This document shows, one piece after another, positions 12,525 through 24,800 of a DNA stretch of 64,000 bases. Every line of letters begins with the position of its first letter. Position 1 is the stretch's first letter. Source of the DNA: Earliella scabrosa (taxonomy: Eukaryota > Basidiomycota > Agaricomycetes > Polyporales > Polyporaceae); the NCBI GenBank assembly GCA_022605405.1, contig JABYQQ010000011.1:62001-126000 (forward strand), read 5' to 3'. The position numbers and the translations under genes are program-made. Under the pieces are notes generated by a model. That model was given only the letters and a program-made list of their open reading frames with translations, did no database searches and was not told where the DNA came from.

Positions 12525-12769
12525 TGTACAGTTCTGCGCACAGTAAGGCGCCGAAAATCAATGAAAAAAATGACAAGGCAAAAGCGCCCAAAAGTGCGAG
12601 GGTTCAATCCTGAGAGTGGGCAAAAGCGAAAACATTTAATAATTCGGGAACGGCGCGCGATCTCTGCGCGCCAATTGGAGTGTCGGTCGGGCGCACTGCC
12701 AGTGACCCTCCTGCAAAGTTGTGACTTGATGCGGTCACAGGAGCTCGCGATATTGCGCAGAGTTCAACA
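12525..12769 (-). repeat. Solo Copia LTR
   Basis: About 245 bases nearly identical to the LTR at 4290-4536, in the same orientation, with the same TGTACA and TTCAACA ends. No Copia coding sequence adjoins it, so it is best read as the product of LTR-LTR recombination. The flanks do not show an obvious 5-base target duplication. A partial extra copy of one end (CTGTACAGTTCTGCGC) sits just outside at about 12489-12504. Confidence 0.8.
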
Positions 12770-13289
12770 CTGGGGTAGCATCTATTTCATCTGATACCGG
12801 GTGGCGCGTGCACACTATATTACTAAGCAGTCCACAGACACCATCACCATTGCCAGTCCCCAATAAGAGTTGCTGGATATGAACAGTGTACATAAGCGGA
12901 GGAGGCGCTGGGGAGCACGTGACAAGAAGTGCGCATGAGGTGCTCGCACAGTGAGAAAACTTGGGGGCTATCACCTAACATTGTAGAGGAGGCTAGAGCA
13001 ATTCAAACCAATTTTTTGGGACTGGCAGGCAGTAGATGAATGTGTTGATGAAATTTGGGACCAAACAGACAGAAAGGAAAGGCATGGTAGAACGGTGGAC
13101 AGAGGCTTCATTTCCTGGAGAACAGCCGCAAATGGCAGGACAAGTGATCAATTGCATGGAACATTACAATGTTTTGCAATGTCATTTGCAAAGAAGATAT
13201 GCTCCCCCTGAAATTGGATTGTGTCCGCTGGTGTCACAAATGGTCCCTCAGCGCCTAGGGAAGTGCCCTACTAACCACTGGTTGCATGA

Positions 13290-16200
13290 TACGGGGGTTA
13301 GGCCTACGGCGCGTCAATGTACTTGGCAGGTGTGGAAGTTTAAGAAAGTAGAAAAGATACAGGCTACGGTAATGGTCGAGGAGGACCTCGAACCAGCCAC
13401 CCCGTTGAGTATACCGGTTGAATGGGATAACTCCGAGGATGCCCTTCTGTACTCCTGGAAGCAAGGACACTCCTTGTCCAATGCTCCACAACTGTTTGCA
13501 ATGGCTGGCTACACATACTCGCAGCAGCTTGCAGAGTAGGAGTACCAGAAGAAGGAAGTGCGTCTGGTGGAACAGATTGTGCGTATCACCAGTATCGGTA
13601 TCAGAGGCCAAAATGTTCCATTCACGAGTGTACCCCCTCTCCCCCAACAAGCAGGTGGAACTAGATAAGTTCCTGCAGGAGAATCTGGCTAAAGGCTGCA
13701 TCAGCGAGTCAAAGTTGCCCATTTCATCACCCTTCTTCATCAAAAAGAAGGATGGTAGTCTGCAACCCATACAGGACTACCGTCAGCTCAACGAGATCAC
13801 GGTGAAGAATCGGTATCCAATTTCTCTCGTCTCAGAGCTGGTGGATCGACTCAAACAGGCCAAGGTCTTCACTAAGTTGGACATCCATTGGGGGTACAAC
13901 AACATCCGGATTAAGACGGGAGATGAGTGGAAAGCTGTGTTCGTCACGAACCGAGGACTCTTTGAACCGAACATGATGTTCTTTGGGTTGACCAACTCGC
14001 CTAGTACCTTCTCGGCTTACATGAACAACATCTTTAAGAACCTCATTGTCGAAGGAAAGATCACGATCTACTTAGACGACATCCTGATCTTCTCCAACGA
14101 CCCTGACACACATCACGCCGTTACACGCGAGGTCCTGAAAAGATTGGCAGAGCATGATCTATTCTGCAAGCCGGAGAAATGCGAGTTCGAGGTCCCCAAG
14201 GTCGAGCACCTCGGTGTTCTGGTGTCCCACAACCGTGTTGAGATGGATCCTGTCAAAGTAAAGGGTATTCAGGAGTGGCCTACTCCCCGCAATGCGTCTG
14301 ATGTCCAGAAGTTCCGAGGATTTGCGAATTTCTACCGCAGATTCATCCAGGACTTCAGTCGCATTTGCAAACCCTTGGATCGTCTCACAGGCAACGTGCC
14401 CTGGCAGTGGGGACAGGAGGAACAGGACGCCTTTGACGAGCTGAAGCGTCGCTTTGTCCAGAACCCAGTACTGTGCATGTACGATCCGACCAAAGACACA
14501 CGCATTGAGGTGGACGCCTCGGGATATGCAACGGGTGGGGTACTTGCACAGCTACAGGACGATGGCAAATGGCACCTGGTCGCCTTTCACTCCGAGTCCA
14601 TGAGTGAGGCGGAGCGCAACTACGAGATCTACGATAAAGAGATGCTTGCAATAATACGGGCCTTAGAGGCCTGGCGCCACTATCTGGAAGGGTTACCATG
14701 GTGTTTCGAGATTCAGTCAGACCACAAGAATCTCAAATATTGGCGCACGGCACAACATCTCACTCGTAGACAGGCGCGATGGGCACTTTATCTGCCTAGG
14801 TTTGACTTCAAGATCACGCACAAACCAGGCACATCCAACGGACGTGCAGATGCACTCTCCAGATCACCAGAAGGATGATGCCGATGATAACCTAGACCAG
14901 ATAGTGCTACGACTGGAGCAGGTCAGGCTACTGGCAGCCCATAGAGGACACAACGCAGTAGTGGCCGACAAAGCCCTGCTAAAGCGTATTCGCACTTGCT
15001 CCGAACGGGAGCAGGAGGTAGCAGAAGCTCTACAGAAAGTGGAGAAACTAGAACCAGCGTGGCTCCAGAGTGACCTCGTTGACTGGAACGTTAAGCAAGG
15101 CCTCATCCTCTACTGAGGAAAGGTCTACGTACCAAAAGACGAGGCACTTTGCACTGAAATTGTCCAATTTCACCGCGACCTACCTCCTGCGGGACACCCA
15201 GGGCAGTGGAAGACGCTTGAGTTGGTATCGCGCAATTACTGGTGGCCAGGGATGGGCAAATTCGTTGAGGGGTACGTGGGGACGTGCGACACTTGTCGGT
15301 GCACTAAACCCGTACGGAGTGGACCACAAGGTCTTCTCAAGCCCAATGAAATCCCTGAGAGGCCCGGACAAATCGTCACTTGTGACTACATCGTCAGCCT
15401 TCCCGAGATCGATGGCCACAACGCGATTCAACTCATGGCAGACAGACACAGAAAGCTGGTGCACCTGGTACCTTGCAGCAACGAGATTGATGCCGGAGGG
15501 GCAGCAGACGTCTTCATTCGAGAATACTTCCGCCTGCATGGACTGCCCCGAAAGATCATCTCCGACCGAGGACCACAGTTTGCTGCAGACCTATTCCGTG
15601 CCCTTCTGAAGGGCTTAGGCATTGAGAGTGCCCTGTCCACTGCGTATCATCCCCAGACCGACGGACAGTCGGAGCGGTTCAATCAGGAAGTAGAGGCGTA
15701 CTTGCGAGCGTTCTGCAGTCAGCGACGAGATGACTGGGTCAAATGGCTCCCCATCGCAGAGTATGCGCTCAATGCCAGAGTTCACTTGTCAACTGGGTAC
15801 TCTCCCTTCTTCCTGATGTACGGATATGAACTGCAGTTTCTGGTACCTGCCAACCCAGACACACAAGTACCTGCAGCCAACGAGCGACTCGCGGAGCTTG
15901 CCAAGGCATGCGAGGACGCCACAGCTGCACTGACACTGGCAGCAGAGCGGATGAAGGAGTACTTCGACCGGCACGCACAGAACACCCCGACGTTCACACC
16001 TGGACAGAAAGTGTGGCTGGACACGTGCAACTTGAGATTCTCGGACATTCCCGAAAAGCTTGCCGACAAGTTTGCAGGCCCGTACCCCGTTGTGCGACAG
16101 GTCGGTGAACTAGCATATGAATTCAAGTTGCCCCACACTATGAAGATCCATCCAGTGTTCCATGTCTCACTCCTTCACGCGCACAAGCAGAGTACGCTGC

Positions 16201-16469
16201 CAGGATGCGTTTCTTCTGAACCCGCCCCAATTGAAGTCGAGGGTGAGGAAGAGTACGAAGTGGAGGAAATTTGTAACTTGCGCCGATGGGGCAGGTGGCA
16301 CAAGCTGCAGTACTTGGTCTGGTGGAAGGGATGGGGTCCAGAGAATGACTCTTGGGAAGATGCGGTGGATGTCGAACATGCAGCTGAACTGTTAGAAGCA
16401 TTCCATAACAGACATCTGGACGCTGACGGGCCTCACAAACCTTACACCCCCAAGAAGCGTCGCTCATGA
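13290..16469 (+). pseudogene. Gypsy pol: RT, RNase H, integrase, chromodomain; disabled
   Basis: Order: a degraded N-terminal part; reverse transcriptase with KLDIHWGYNNIR, FGLTNSPSTF and the YLDDIL catalytic box; RNase H with EVDASGYA and HYLEG; a tail ADALSR; integrase with a CDTCRCTK finger, CDYIVSLP, SDRGPQFAAD and TDGQSERFNQ; and a C-terminal chromodomain (LQYLVWWKGWGPENDSWE, about 16305-16360). The chromodomain tethers chromoviruses to heterochromatin. Breaks: a stop near 13539, a frame change near 13560-13620, a frameshift near 14860, and a TGA at 15114-15116 where CGA is expected. The last frame (15222-16469) is open. Confidence 0.9.
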
Positions 16470-16495
16470 GGACACAAGCCTTAGGAGGGGGGTAC

Positions 16496-16944
16496 TGTCA
16501 CGAACGGTCCCTCAGCGCCTAGGGAAGCGCCCAACTAACCACCGTTCACGACCGTTCACTGTTTCCATTGTTCGCTTTCTCCATTATACTTCCAGATTCC
16601 AGACCCCCTTTTGTTCCTTCTCCTTTGTTCCGGACACAATTGTTGTCATACCATTGTATCTCCTCCATTGTTCCGTCACACTGTTGTTCTATTGTTCTCC
16701 CAGCGCTATTGTTCTGATCGTAGATATAAACCATAGCACTTGCTACCTGGAGACCTCAGTTTCGACCTCTTGTCTCCAGGTAAGCCTCATCTGTATTTCA
16801 CTTGTAGATACTTCGCTCAATACAACTTGTCTCCAGCCCTGCGTGTCGAGCCTTGCTCCACTCTCGTTGCACAAGCCCTCGTCGGATGCCCTCGCTCGCC
16901 TCGTCATTCCCTCCTCGTCTTGCTTGACCCCAGGTCACAACACA
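16496..16944 (+). repeat. Gypsy 3' LTR
   Basis: Begins TGTCACGAACGG right after the polypurine tract and ends in CACAACACA (the end is uncertain by 2 bases). Its first bases match the 13232 fragment. A TATA-like GATATAAACC lies at about 16721-16730, followed by the pyrimidine-rich stretch expected near the transcription start. Confidence 0.75.
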
Positions 16945-17709
16945 ATACAGCTGTGCTCCCAGAGTCAGCTCAATGATGTGATTATACAGGCGGTGTTTAG
17001 GCAGCTCCTCAAACATTGCCTCCGCGAAGACATCGGCATAAGGCTGAGCACAGATCAATTACGATTGATGAGGTATGAAGAAATCGTTATTTATGCAGCC
17101 AGACACCAGCCAGAGAGATGTCACCATGATCTTGCCCCGTGAGAAAAACATTGAAACTCAGCTTACAACAGTAAGTAGCAGTACTTACTAAATAAGTAGC
17201 GTTAAACGCCAAATAAGCGCCCATATCACAGCCACCACTTAGACGCTGTTTTGGGCGTTTTTGGGCGCTTTTTTATGCGTGACATCACACTGTGACATTG
17301 TCACTGTTACTGTACTACTTCAATAACTTCTTATTATGTAGTGCTATCATCATGTATTATATATCATTCTGTTCGCATTTTGTAGCTCTATTTGAATAAA
17401 TTATTCAACTAGTGCAATCAACAGTAACAAAATCACCACATGCAGTACACTGCTGTAGTCAGACATGTGACTTGATTCTGGGTCATGTGACTCTATGTTG
17501 AACTTTTCTGGTTCAACTTCACTCTTCTCCAGTTCTTCCACCCTCCTCCCACTACACCACACCACTGTATCTCCCAGCTATGAAATTATCTTTCAGCAGA
17601 GCATTGTCCAGCCTTCAGTGCATCCAGAACTGGATTCTTGTGTACTGTTGGCTTCAGGTCTTGCTGCTGTCAGTTCATATTCAGACTGTTACTATATCCA
17701 CTAGAGCTG

Positions 17710-18627
17710 TTACGATTGATGAGAGAATCGAAGAAATCGTCCTTTAAGGGCGACGTTCTCCGCCAAAACGCGTGACGGAAAGTTGTGCCCGTGGGAATAA
17801 TATTCGATCTCCGATTACCCAGAGTAAGAGCAGAGTAAGTGCTGACATAAACACTCATAACAAAGTTTCTTACTGAGCCAACCCTAGACTGGGGTTGGCT
17901 GAGCCGCGCGGGACCCTGTTAGACGCCCACCGCACTGCCACCATGGCTGGCTTTGTTTTTGTTCTATGCATTGCACACTATTAGTAGCTACATAGTAATT
18001 GAAGCTATAACTGGGCTCGTATGCCCTATAAACGCAAAATAAGCGCCCAAACGGCCGAAAATCCGACGTTTTGCCAGCCTTGGTTGAAGCAAGGCTGGCA
18101 AAACTTCGGATTTTCGGCCGATGGTGCTCCACAGTTCCTGGTCACATGACTTCTGACAATCTCAGATTGTAGCCATAAATTATGCGAACCAAATGATATA
18201 TATCACTATATGTTTTCAATCAAAACTGTATGTGTTAAAGTCTAAATACAATTGCCCAAATCGGGAAGGATGGGCTGTTTTTGTATCTCATGGGCGCTCG
18301 GTGGGCGCCTATCCTGCCAAATCCGGCAAGCAGAGTTATAAGTATTGACTTGAATGTATATCTCTGTCAGTTTCTAATCAATCAATGAAGTATGATATAC
18401 CATTGAAATCAGAAAAATCAGCTCTGTTCAATGGGACTGCTTTGAAGACCTTTTGGATACAACTCAGCCAAATATTTACTGTTAACTAAGTAACATTCTG
18501 TTATATCTATGAGATGCACATCCATACATAGATTACAGTGTATAGTATGGTGAGTTTTCTTATGAACATTGAATATACCCCCACTCATCAATCGTATCCT
18601 GCCAGAAATGGCCTACTTCTCAACAAG
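17710..18627 (+). mobile_element. Nested non-autonomous Helitron-like copy B
   Basis: Starts TTACGATTGATGAGAGAATCGAA and ends CATTTCTGG-like spacing (GCCAGAAATGGCC) then CAACAAG, followed by T at 18628. The base before the start is G rather than the expected A, which could be a later mutation. It contains a long hairpin (18052-18120) and TTGCCCAAATCGGGAAGG, shared with copy A. It has no gene. It separates a short upstream open frame (17495-17703) from the rest of the host element. Confidence 0.75.
18052..18120. repeat. Long hairpin in copy B
   Basis: Arms CGGCCGAAAATCCGA and TTCGGATTTTCGGCCG, plus inner arms GTTTTGCCAGCCTT and AAGGCTGGCAAAAC, enclose a short TGGTTGAAGC loop. The stem is about 29 base pairs with one bulge. 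Confidence 0.8.
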
Positions 18628-18654
18628 TTCTGCTTGTACAGAACAAGGGTATGA

Positions 18655-18750
18655 CAGACACCCTCATGGCAAGTTCTGTGCCCCTTGTGGGCAGGGTTAC
18701 AGCAGACACCCTCATGGCAAGTTCTGTGCCCCTTGTGGGTTGGGCCATTG
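18655..18750 (+). repeat. 48-base tandem duplication encoding CxxC units
   Basis: A 37-base stretch at 18655-18691 is repeated exactly at 18703-18739, with a period of 48 bases (16 codons). In one frame each unit reads RHPHGKFCAPCGxGY, a Cys-X2-Cys motif after basic residues. It may be the remains of a small zinc-binding N-terminal region of the Helitron protein, or simply a recent duplication in decayed sequence. Confidence 0.55.
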
Positions 18751-18891
18751 TAACAGACTCCCCATCAAAGAGTCCTGTTAGGGGTCTGGAAGGCACCCTC
18801 TTGACAAGCCTATCTCTAGCTGTGTGTTCTTCAGACCCTGTAGTGCTTGTCAGAAAACAGCATTGATATTTTCCAGGCTATTTGGATATGA

Positions 18892-21800
18892 CTCTACCTT
18901 TTGGGTGTCTGGTTTAAAAATGTTGCACTTCATGTTGCTAAAGTTAGATTGACTTGTGAAAGAAATGCTCACTATGCCCATGACTATGAAATTCTTACAC
19001 AGAAGCTTTATATGCAAGTCAGATCTTCAATTCAGTTAGTCAGAGTTAACTCACAGAAGGCCACTTGTAGTAGTGAGGATAATGATGTATTGCTGGGTGG
19101 GGGTCCTGTTGTGGGTCCTAGAAATAATGCCAAGGTATGGTCCTATATGGATCTCTGCTCATATGTTGTTGCAGGACAACTTGATAGCAGCAAGAATTAT
19201 AAGTTTGGCTCATATCTATCTACTGCTCACATGCAACAAGGTGATACAGATGTTCTAGTTAATATACCTATTTCTCTGCTTGGACCACAGCTCACAAGAG
19301 CACAGTTACTCAATATTGCAGTATATCATTCTCTGCATCATGTTAATAAACATATGAAAAAAGATAGAATCCTAGCAGAAATTATGCAACATCATTGCAT
19401 AAACTGTTGTGAGTTTGTATCAATGTTTATGCCTGTAGATCTCCCCAAGACTGCTAAGCAAAAGAAACAGGATAGTAGACATAGACAGAAGGGAGTTTCT
19501 GCCCAAACTCAATGTCAATTTCCTCCTCAGCCTGCCAGTCACAGTACAGTAGACAATGTAATTGCAGGTTTTGCAAAAGATGTACAAGTTGCTAATTTTC
19601 TGGAGTCAGGTTGTGCAGTATGTGGATTATTAACTCCAGTAACTCAACTTCAAAAACTGGATTGTGCTGAGTTTGACGGAGACTTGCTGCTAGCCAATGA
19701 ACTCATAACTAGAAAAGAGAGGTTTACAGATGAAGATCCAGTTATGGCAATTCCTGGACCAGTCCTACTTCCTCATTGTGACAATATATGTATGTTATGC
19801 TTAAAGGAACTTCAGAATGGGAAATTACCAGTGAACAGTCTAGCTAATGGACTATGGATTGGTGAGATCCCTGCAGAGCTACAAAATCCAAGTTGGACAG
19901 AAAAAATGATTATCTCCAAAGTCAAGCATAATATGTACATTGTAAAAGTCCACATGTCTGGCATGTCAGAAATGAAGGCCAATGTAGTGAGCCATTCACT
20001 TCCTATGCCAAAAATCTACAAGGCCTTACCTCCTGCTAGAGAAGAGCTTGATGATGTTCTAGCCTTTTTGTATATTGGTCCTAATGCCCCCACAAATAAA
20101 GAATTTGCCAGAACTCCAATGCTTGTATGTCACAACAAAGTTGCTAGAGCACTGGAATGGCTTAAGCTAAATCATTTAGATTATGCTGACATTGATATAT
20201 TATATGAGAATCTTGCTCAGTATTCTGAAGATGAACCACCTGTTATTGTCAATTACTCCCACAGCATGGCCTCTAATTCAGATCCAGAGTCAACAGCAGT
20301 TAACAATACTGAAGATAATGAGGGAACTGATACTGGAGACTGTCCCTTTATTGTACATGGACTTACTGGTGCCAAACTAGAGAATCTGGGTAAGCTGAGA
20401 CCATATGAAGTTACTGCAAGAGCAGTAGACCATTTTAAATCAGGAGGCAAAGCATTGGGGATAGGACAAGCTGAGAATCCTGAAAGTCTGTATGACAATC
20501 CTCAGCTATACCCTCAGATGTTCCCCTGGTTATTCCCTTATGGTCTAGGTGGACTGAAAAATATTCATGGAGTAAGACCAGTTTCTGAAGAGAAAAGAAA
20601 GCAACAGTTGTTGATGTATCATGACAAAAGATTTCAACTAGAGCCATTATTTCCCCTAGTTGCATTGAACCATGAGCAGATCAAAAAATCCACCACGGGA
20701 GGTTACTTACTTGCAGACAAAAATAGATTCAATGATATCGCAGATAGAATATTAAATCTCAAACCAGACATACTACGTAGCATTATTGAAAAATTGAAAA
20801 CAGGTCCAGTCAAGCCTGGTTCTGAGGAGGAGAAACAGGCCTTCCAATTGCTAAATGATCTTGACCATGTGAACTATAAAGTTCAAGGTTCTATCACCAG
20901 TAAGAAATATATATGCAATGAAATATGGTCATTGGTCTCATACTTGGGAGCCCCTTCATGGTTTATAACATTTGCACCAGCAGATGTGAAGCATCCTATT
21001 GCACTCTACTTTGCAGATACTAATGAAAGTTTTGTCCTCAAGTTTAGAGATCATAATGAAAGACTACAACTGATTGCTAATAATCCAGTTGCTGGAGCAA
21101 GGTTTTTCAAGCTCATGGTGGACCTATTTATTAAGCATGTGCTTGGTGTAGGCAAAGATGAACCTGGAATATATGGTAAAACATCAGGATACTATGGGAC
21201 TGTAGAGCAACAAGGCAGACTTACTCTCCATCTCCATATGTTACTATGGATTCAGAACTCCATGACCCCTCAGGAGATTAGAGATAGAATTATGGACCCT
21301 CATTCAGACTTTCAGAAAGCCATGGTAGAGTATCTTGAAAGTGTGCATATGGGTGAATTCATCAATGGAGATATGGGAGATGTGGCATCTAGACTTGATG
21401 AGCAAAAAGTGAAAAATCCATTTCATGTGCCCCCTACAGAAACTCTCCCTCAGATTCCTCCACCCAAGTGTGACCATGATGAACTGCCTCAGTGTGATGC
21501 ATGTGAAAAGTACAAAGCATGGTGGCAGAACTATACACATGAAGTGGATGAAATTCTGTACCTGTCTAATGTTCACCATTGTACCACTAGGAGTAAAAGT
21601 TTTGCTGTACCCAAAGGAGCAAAAAATAGTGGCAGACAAGAGGTTGATAATAGAGGATGCACTGATCCAATAACCAAAACCTGCAAGGCAAGATTTCCTT
21701 GTGACACATATGCATCCACCCAAGTGGATCCAGAGTCAGGAGCTCTGATCATGAAGAAGGGAGAGGCATTACAATTGATGAGGGTACCGAAGAAATCGTT

Positions 21801-24800
21801 CTTTAGGTGGCAACATTGCCACTTAGACGCCAAACGCCTTTTCGACCCCGTGGGAACAACATTCAGACTCCGCTTACTCTCTACTCATGCTGTGCTAAGA
21901 GATGACATAAGCGCCAGTAACAAAGTTTCTTACCATCAAACCCTGACACAGGGTTAGGGCAGGCGCTATTAGGGTCACATTGACGCCCTGAACACAGCTT
22001 GCCTTTGTATGGCTACTAGCTGTGGCAGTGATTATCAGTATTGATTCAATCATAGCTCTATTAAAGGCCATCAAAATGAGCCCACTTTCATAATATTTGG
22101 ATAGGAACTGGCTGAGATATGGCCACAACAGTGTTTATACAATCTGTCGCACTACAGTGCCTGTTGGCTAAAAATAGCACTTGGTCGCGGTTTCGTTTGC
22201 AAGCCATTCATATTTTCCGGGCCGACGGGCGCCTATTTTGTGGTCACATGACTTATGTAATTAACTGCAGTGCTTCAAGTGAGATTCCATGTCACTAGAT
22301 CTTTATGTATATATAGACTTGTTATATATCATTAGAAGCGCATCTAATAGGCGGTCTTTTACAGGTTGTTTATGTAATATTTGTGTATAATGCCGGTTTA
22401 TAAACAAGTAAACACTGCCTATCACTTTTGTTTGCTTAGCAAAAAATATGATATTATATGTCATAAAGATCACAAAAATGAGCTCTATCTAATGGTGCTA
22501 TACACACAAGGTCATATGCATCTGTTCATGCTGGAAATCTGAGTTAGTGTTATTAAATGCATACAATTTCAATCATGACTATAGAGAAATATCCAGAGAC
22601 TATTTTATATGTGCATTCCAAAGAGAGGTTTTGCATTAGTTGTTCAGCCATCAACTTCACCAGCAAGTCAAAAATAGTATTGAATAATTGGGCAGCAGAA
22701 GCATTAATTGAAGTACTTCATCAGTTTGCTTCACTGCTTGAGGCTGCCTTGAGTGCCAAAATATTATTCATCACTTAATGTGGTAGTTATTAATGATATT
22801 AGTGACACAGCAACAATACCAAGTGCATCTGGGGATTACATAGAAAACCTCAGTTGGACAGGCAAGTTAAATGAAAAAACATATTGTGTATGAACTTCAA
22901 ACAGTGATATACCAAAATCTTATCAATTGTTTTTGCCATTATGGCCCATTTCAAACCAAGTGGTTGAACACATTTACTCCAGCAGTGTCATATTTGCTCC
23001 GCTGTAACCATGATGTAACAAGTCTTCTATCAGGTACTGCAATAAAGTCTGTCATTGCATATGTTGCAGATTATATTACAAAGACACCATTAAAAACTCA
23101 TGTGATGTTTTAAGCAGTTCAGCAAGTATTTGAGCGCAATACAGAATTAATTGGTAGTGTCAAAACAAAGAAAGATAAAGCTCGTAGTCTAATAACAAAG
23201 ATTGTAAATGCCCTTACTGCTGCATCTAAGATTGGAGGATTTATGGCCTCAATGTATTTGTTAAAACACCCTGATCATTATACCAGCCATCAATTTAGAG
23301 CATGCTATTGGAGAGGCTATGTATATGAAGTTATGCAGGCATGGACAGATTCTGTAAATATTGCTGACAAAGGCAAGTCCACTGTTGTAGTTGCATTGGA
23401 AGATCAACATCATACAGGGCAGAAAAGAGTAGTACCTGTGTCACCAGTACTAGACTATATCTGGAGACCAGTAGAGTATGAAAATACTTGTGTCTATGAC
23501 TGGATTAGATTGAACTATAAAAGACTAATACCAAAAAGCAGAAGAAAAGTCACAAAGCCTCAGCAGCCTGCTGAAAGTGATGACAGTGAATTTGAAGATA
23601 CTTATCATGTTGATGAACAGATACCAACCATGGACTATCATAAGTTGGACAGTGATTGTGATGAAGTTCAAGTGGCAGAGATGAGTGAGGGTGAATATGA
23701 AACTTTGACTCTGTGTGGTGGTGCTGTGCATAGCAAAGACAGTGAATCTGAAGATGAACTACTCTTGACTACAGCATCAAATAAGAGGCTTCAACAAGAA
23801 TCTCAACAGTCACACTCAAAACAGAAGAAGTCAGCCTACTGCTCATTTCACATCAAACATCCCCAGGCACATACACATGAAGTATGCCTCTTAGATGAAA
23901 CTGAAGGATTTGTGCCCAACTTTATTGGAGGATCATTACCCAGGAAGGATGCTGGCAGTAGAGAAGAATATTGCATGACAATGCTAACATTATTCAGGCC
24001 ATGAAGAACAGGCAAAGACTTAAAACTAGATCAGAATATCACATGGGATGATACTTTTGCAGACTTTGCATTTACTGAAAAACAGAAAGAGATCATGAAG
24101 TTTTTTCACATTAGATATGAGTGTAATGATGCCAGAGATGATTTCTCTAGTCAAAGAAGACAGGCAGAGAAAGGTGGAAGAACTCTGTTTAATTTGAGCT
24201 CAGAAGAAATGGATGAAATGGATACACAAGCATATATCTTTGATGGTGAGACATATCAGGAGGATAGAGAACATGAAATTGTCAATAATGCTAATTGGAG
24301 CAATGTTAGTGGGGGAGAATTGCTAAGACAGGCAAGAATGACTCAGGCTGAGAATATTATGAGATCTTCTGGCTGGCTTGATAAACTGCATGATAATATT
24401 AGAGAGAGACCAAAACAGACACTGTCACAATTGAGTGTAAATCAAGAACACACTGCTTCAGATTGGCGGAATATTCTAGAGTGCAGACGACAAGAGATGC
24501 TGAGATCAAGCAAAAGAAGAGTCCAATACCATCACAATCAAATGATGAAATTGATGCTGTGAAATTGATAGACAAAAACTACTTTCTACATAAAGATTTC
24601 CAAGCTACAGATTCAGAAGCCCAGCAACTGATAGATAACACTGTAGTAAAATACAGCCTCAATGAAGAGCAAGAGAGAGCATTTAGAATTGTGGCTAATC
24701 ATGCTGTGCAGCCCAGTGGTGAACATCTGAAAATGTATTTGGGGGGAATGGCAGGAACAGGGAAATCCCAAGTAATCAAGGCATTGACATATTTCTTTGC

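Larger units (their letters stand above)
13232..16944 (+). mobile_element. Ty3/Gypsy chromovirus, 5' end deleted
   Basis: The right side is complete: a stop codon at 16467-16469, a polypurine tract AGGAGGGGGG at 16483-16492, and a 3' LTR. The left side keeps only the first 47 or so bases of the 5' LTR (13232-13278), which then join directly to internal pol sequence. The rest of the 5' LTR, the primer-binding site and gag are absent. The surviving coding region spans protease-proximal sequence to the chromodomain and carries several breaks. Confidence 0.85.
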
